Below, one piece after another: positions 60,499 to 64,000 of a stretch of 64,000 nucleotides of DNA. The position numbers and the translations under genes were made by a program. The notes below the pieces were generated by a model. The model did not search any database. It was not told the DNA's origin and was given only the letters and a program-made list of their open reading frames with translations. The stretch is from Anseranas semipalmata (lineage: Eukaryota > Chordata > Aves > Anseriformes > Anseranatidae): NCBI GenBank assembly GCA_013399115.1, contig VXAA01006433.1:2080002-2144001 (forward strand), in the 5' to 3' direction. Positions within the stretch are counted from its first letter, which is position 1, and the number at the start of each line of letters is the position of its first letter.

Positions 60499-63400
60499 CT
60501 AAATGATACAAAAATCATCCTTATAAGTAATAATGTTCCATATGGAGACTGTCTGCTCATTTTGGAGCATATACTATTGCACCCTTGAACTGGATGCCCG
60601 CCAGCAAGATAAATTAAAGCACTTGTGAGTTGCTCTACTGCAAGCGAACAAATTGCTTAATGTTCCAAACTGGAAACTATTCATTAATAACCAAAAGATC
60701 TTTTGGCTCAGCTGGCATTCAACCTTTATGATTGCTGTTAGTTTTTTTTTTTTTTTTTCTGAGCATTTTTTTTTTCAAGACCTTTATAAAGACTGCATAG
60801 GTACTCGAGTACTACAAGGATGCCTTTCAAGGAGTTTTGAAATAAAATTAAGATATTTGGCTGAAATTTTGGACCACTTTCTTACTGTATGGTAAATCAG
60901 TAAGTAATCATGAGGAAAATAAAACAAAACACAAAGAATGCTTATCTTTAGATGGCTTCATATTAACCTCTAAAAAGTGCTATAATACCAGACAGCAACA
61001 GTCCTATTTCCCCAGGAAGGTACCTTAGAAGGGCATTCCTGTACAAGTAGGTAGCTTAGAAAGCTTTAATTTAGAATGGCAGTTTTCATATATGACTGCT
61101 TAGACAATAAAAAAGGGTTATGTGAGTTTACATTTTAATTTAATTTTTCTACAGTAAAAATGAAAAGATACCAGACTAATGTGGAAAGAGCTAACAAAGA
61201 CAGAGACAAAGTGTTGTAACACCTCTTGAGACATGTGAATATTAAAGAGTACCCAAATGCAAAAATGCTGCTGTAAGCCTTGCTGAAAACACTGATAAAC
61301 ACCAGCAGGAAAGCAAAGATCTCTCTGCCACGTATTTTATAGTTTTGGCTTCTTGCACCTCGCCCGAGCACTGACTGTTCTGCTCATGTGCATGCACTGG
61401 CCACGGCTTCCCCAGGCAGAGAAGGGATGCTGTTTCCCACTGTGAAGACACTACAAGTCTCTTTGCACTTCAGCCTTTTGATATTCATGACATTTGCTAG
61501 AAATTAATATCTTTGCGACCTCTGGCAGAGCAGAGGAACCACAGCCACAGGGGAGAAGGCAGATACAGAGCACTTCAGAAGCTCGGTCAGCTGGTTAGCA
61601 CAGCCTGAGCTCCAGCTGAGAAGCAGCTCATCAATAACAGGGCCAAGAGTACAAAGTTGATCTGTTAATAAACTATTTCAGTTCACAGAGAGAATGTAAG
61701 TCAAATTGAACAAAGATAACTGGAAGTACAGAGAATAAAAATTACTTTAATAAATTCCATAAAAAGCATCAATTATCATAAATTCACTAAGAATAATCTG
61801 AAAGCTCATGGAACATAACACAGTTGATACTCCCACAATGTCACACGATTGTTCTCAGCTCAAAATGCACTGCTAGATAAGAGCATTTGTTTCTGCAGAA
61901 AGCAGTACAAGTAGGTAAACAGACAGTATTCATGGGTATTCACAGTATGAAATTCTGAAAGTGAGACAACTACTTTGGACTGATGTAAATTGAAATAAAA
62001 TGCATTGGTATAACTTAAGGAAAAAATAAAATTCTTTCCTGGGCATCATACTCAGTCAAGATGTTAGAGTATGGTGTGTTATACTAAATGCAAAAACTCC
62101 TTCTGAAGAAGTAAAGAACTTCTCCACTGGGAGATGAGGAACAAATACACAATCCCCCAAGACCTGCCTTTCACTAAACAGCAGTGCTTATTGGCAGCAG
62201 GACTCTAACAATATATGATTGTTAACCCAGTTGATGTTTCATTTCATTCTTTATCCAGAGAGTCCAGTGTTGTCTCAGTGCTAGTGCAGTAATATTGGGT
62301 GAAATGAGTAGACAGGGAAAAACATAAAGAGCTCTCAAATTGTGCTAATTGCTCTATCTGAAGTGAGCATCGTGAATGAAAGGTAACTTTTTCCAGTTTG
62401 TTTTATTTTATCTACAGATTATTATAAACTTCCATCTTGGTGTCTTTTTAGAACTGGGTTCTTTTATAGTTATCTCAATTGCTTTTCCATTAGTCACCTT
62501 AGTGATGTGAAACAAATACTCCAAAAGCACCTACGAGACCTAAGCTGTGCAAACCTCTATTCAGTATGTAAATTCAGGATACGTACGTGTCATCTGGAAA
62601 GGAAGAGCCGCTGCTTCTGTACAAGCACTCAAGACAGTGAGGATGTCTGTCGCCTCTGCCTGAAGTGTGTTTCGTTCATCATGAAACAATCTTGGCTATT
62701 TGTATCCCTCATTGATGAAATAGAATTTGACTCATATGAATGTTTTATAAATGAAAAATGAAAGCTGGGAAGACTTGCTGAATTCAAATTCAGCTTCTGC
62801 CTCACTGACTTTTAAGCAAATATTTTTCCTACTCTTGACAAATACAGGCAATGATAACAAATTGAAGATAAGCCAGAGACCTGCTTCTCAAATTAGCTAG
62901 TACCTGCCAAGATCTTCCACCTCTTCACCCAGGCATCCATGTGGGCAACCTAAGTCATCTGCTGCCCACATAAGAGTTTGTATTTTGATATCTAAACTAA
63001 CTATCCCAAACACTGGTGTAGCCCGTGTACTCTTTATCAACATGAAGCAGCATGTCATGGAAGGAAAGAGCAAAATCTGAAACATGAATACAGGAGCGGA
63101 TAACAGGAAAAAGCGCTGAGAAGAGCTCGGGAGGCCCACATTCCCCCAACCTTAGTGGTGAAAAAAAGCTTGTGAGAAACTTTGCTGATTCCCCTGAAAT
63201 TTGATTTGGGGGCAGGGGAGATTCTGAAAATATTGAATACTGGTATTTCCAGAAAGAACTGTTTTGATTTGGGGTTTTGGAAAAACTTTTATCTGCATTT
63301 TAAAAGGTATCTATTAATATAACCGTGAAGATCAATGTTGAAGTAAGTCTTACCAGGAATTTTCTGGAGCACGAAATTTTGAGTACTTGTGGAAATCATT

Positions 63401-64000
63401 TCAAATCACTTTTTATCTTGAAAAGTTCCATCATTTTGTTCTCTGTGCCACCACATAGGGCTCACTGCCTTTGAAACTGAGCTTCGAGCTCTGCCTTCGC
63501 AATTTATTCAGCAAAAAGATCCACAGGAGAGCCGGGATTAGTATGCCAGTGGCTGGATCAGACTGAGGCGATTTAATTGTGCACTCACTGCCTAGCCACG
63601 AAGCTGGTTTTTCTGCAGCGTTCAGAGGCAAGGGAAAGGGCAGAAGGCTCACAGGTGTGGAGATTTCCTTGAACTCAAGTGCAAGGAAAGAGACCTTCTG
63701 CATGGGTTTGGGGAGGAAAAAGTAAGAAAAATGACACAGACCTTCTCATGGCTAGAAGGCAGCACTTGAAAGCAAACTGAGTTGTGATACACCTGAGGTG
63801 CATGGTAGCTATCTTGGTTACACTGGAGAAATGGCCCTATGCCCATGCAAAAAATGTGAGCTGTCCTCCTGGGCTACATCCCAGTCCTTTCAGGTCCTTG
63901 CATCACATGGTGGCATTTCATCTCACAATTGGCAGAGTTCAGTATCTCCTTTGAGAAATTTTGGAACCCTAAGCATGAGAACTGCCCTTCTGATTCAGAC
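60499..64000 (-). other. Intron or upstream part of VWDE; no exon recognised
   Basis: I read this stretch on both strands and found no supported exon. It holds a T17 tract at 60742-60758 and another T-run at 60766-60775. A donor-like CTG/GTAAG appears on the minus strand near 63353, but it has no convincing acceptor or domain pattern. Since exon A starts in phase 0, the preceding exon should end in phase 0, probably beyond the right edge. Confidence 0.55.
60742..60758. repeat. Poly(T) run
   Basis: Seventeen T bases, about 240 bp upstream (in gene direction) of exon A. Confidence 0.9.

Noticed and set aside
63354..63391. Possible minus-strand exon ending at a GTAAG donor
   Set aside because: The donor is good and a phase-0 frame exists, but no convincing acceptor or VWDE-like Cys pattern lies upstream.

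Overview
This window looks like vertebrate, most probably avian, nuclear DNA. It is AT-rich, with small coding exons scattered through long introns and canonical GT-AG splice sites. There are no mammalian-type SINEs. The only recognisable interspersed repeats are old CR1/L3-type LINE pieces. The avian call is an inference; a crocodilian or turtle cannot be excluded.

One gene dominates the window. Twelve consecutive internal exons on the minus strand, from 60498 down to 12449, join without a frame break into 2416 coding bases (about 805 residues). The conceptual protein has these parts in order: a Cys-rich segment as found after VWD-type domains (60394-60498, 57296-57410); a cadherin-like beta-sandwich segment (53658-53908); an EGF and a calcium-binding EGF (52245-52464); a second calcium-binding-type EGF (46374-46511); a Cys-free linker (44160-44312); an EGF (42512-42676); a very long exon with a disordered Ser/Thr/Pro-rich linker ending in an EGF (26597-27481); and four identical-size EGF exons of 96 bp each (18026-18121, 17153-17248, 14101-14196, 12449-12544). 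The architecture and the EGF sequences match VWDE (von Willebrand factor D and EGF domains), a large secreted multidomain protein.

The gene is incomplete at both ends. No exon for the signal peptide or VWD core was found in 60499-64000. No stop codon or further EGF exon was found in 1-12448, although vertebrate VWDE, as I recall it, carries more C-terminal EGF repeats.

The rest is intronic or flanking DNA: simple repeats, a roughly 0.7 kb CR1/L3-like LINE relic at 21930-22612, a likely CR1 tail near 24361-24437, a perfect G-quadruplex motif next to a TATA-like box near 9.1 kb, a possible regulatory block at 9.7-10.0 kb, paired E-boxes near 10.9 kb, a 20-bp tandem duplication at 16157, and an unexplained exon-like reading frame at 16312-16452. 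I saw no RNA genes, CRISPR arrays or intact mobile elements, and no evidence of a novel multi-gene system.
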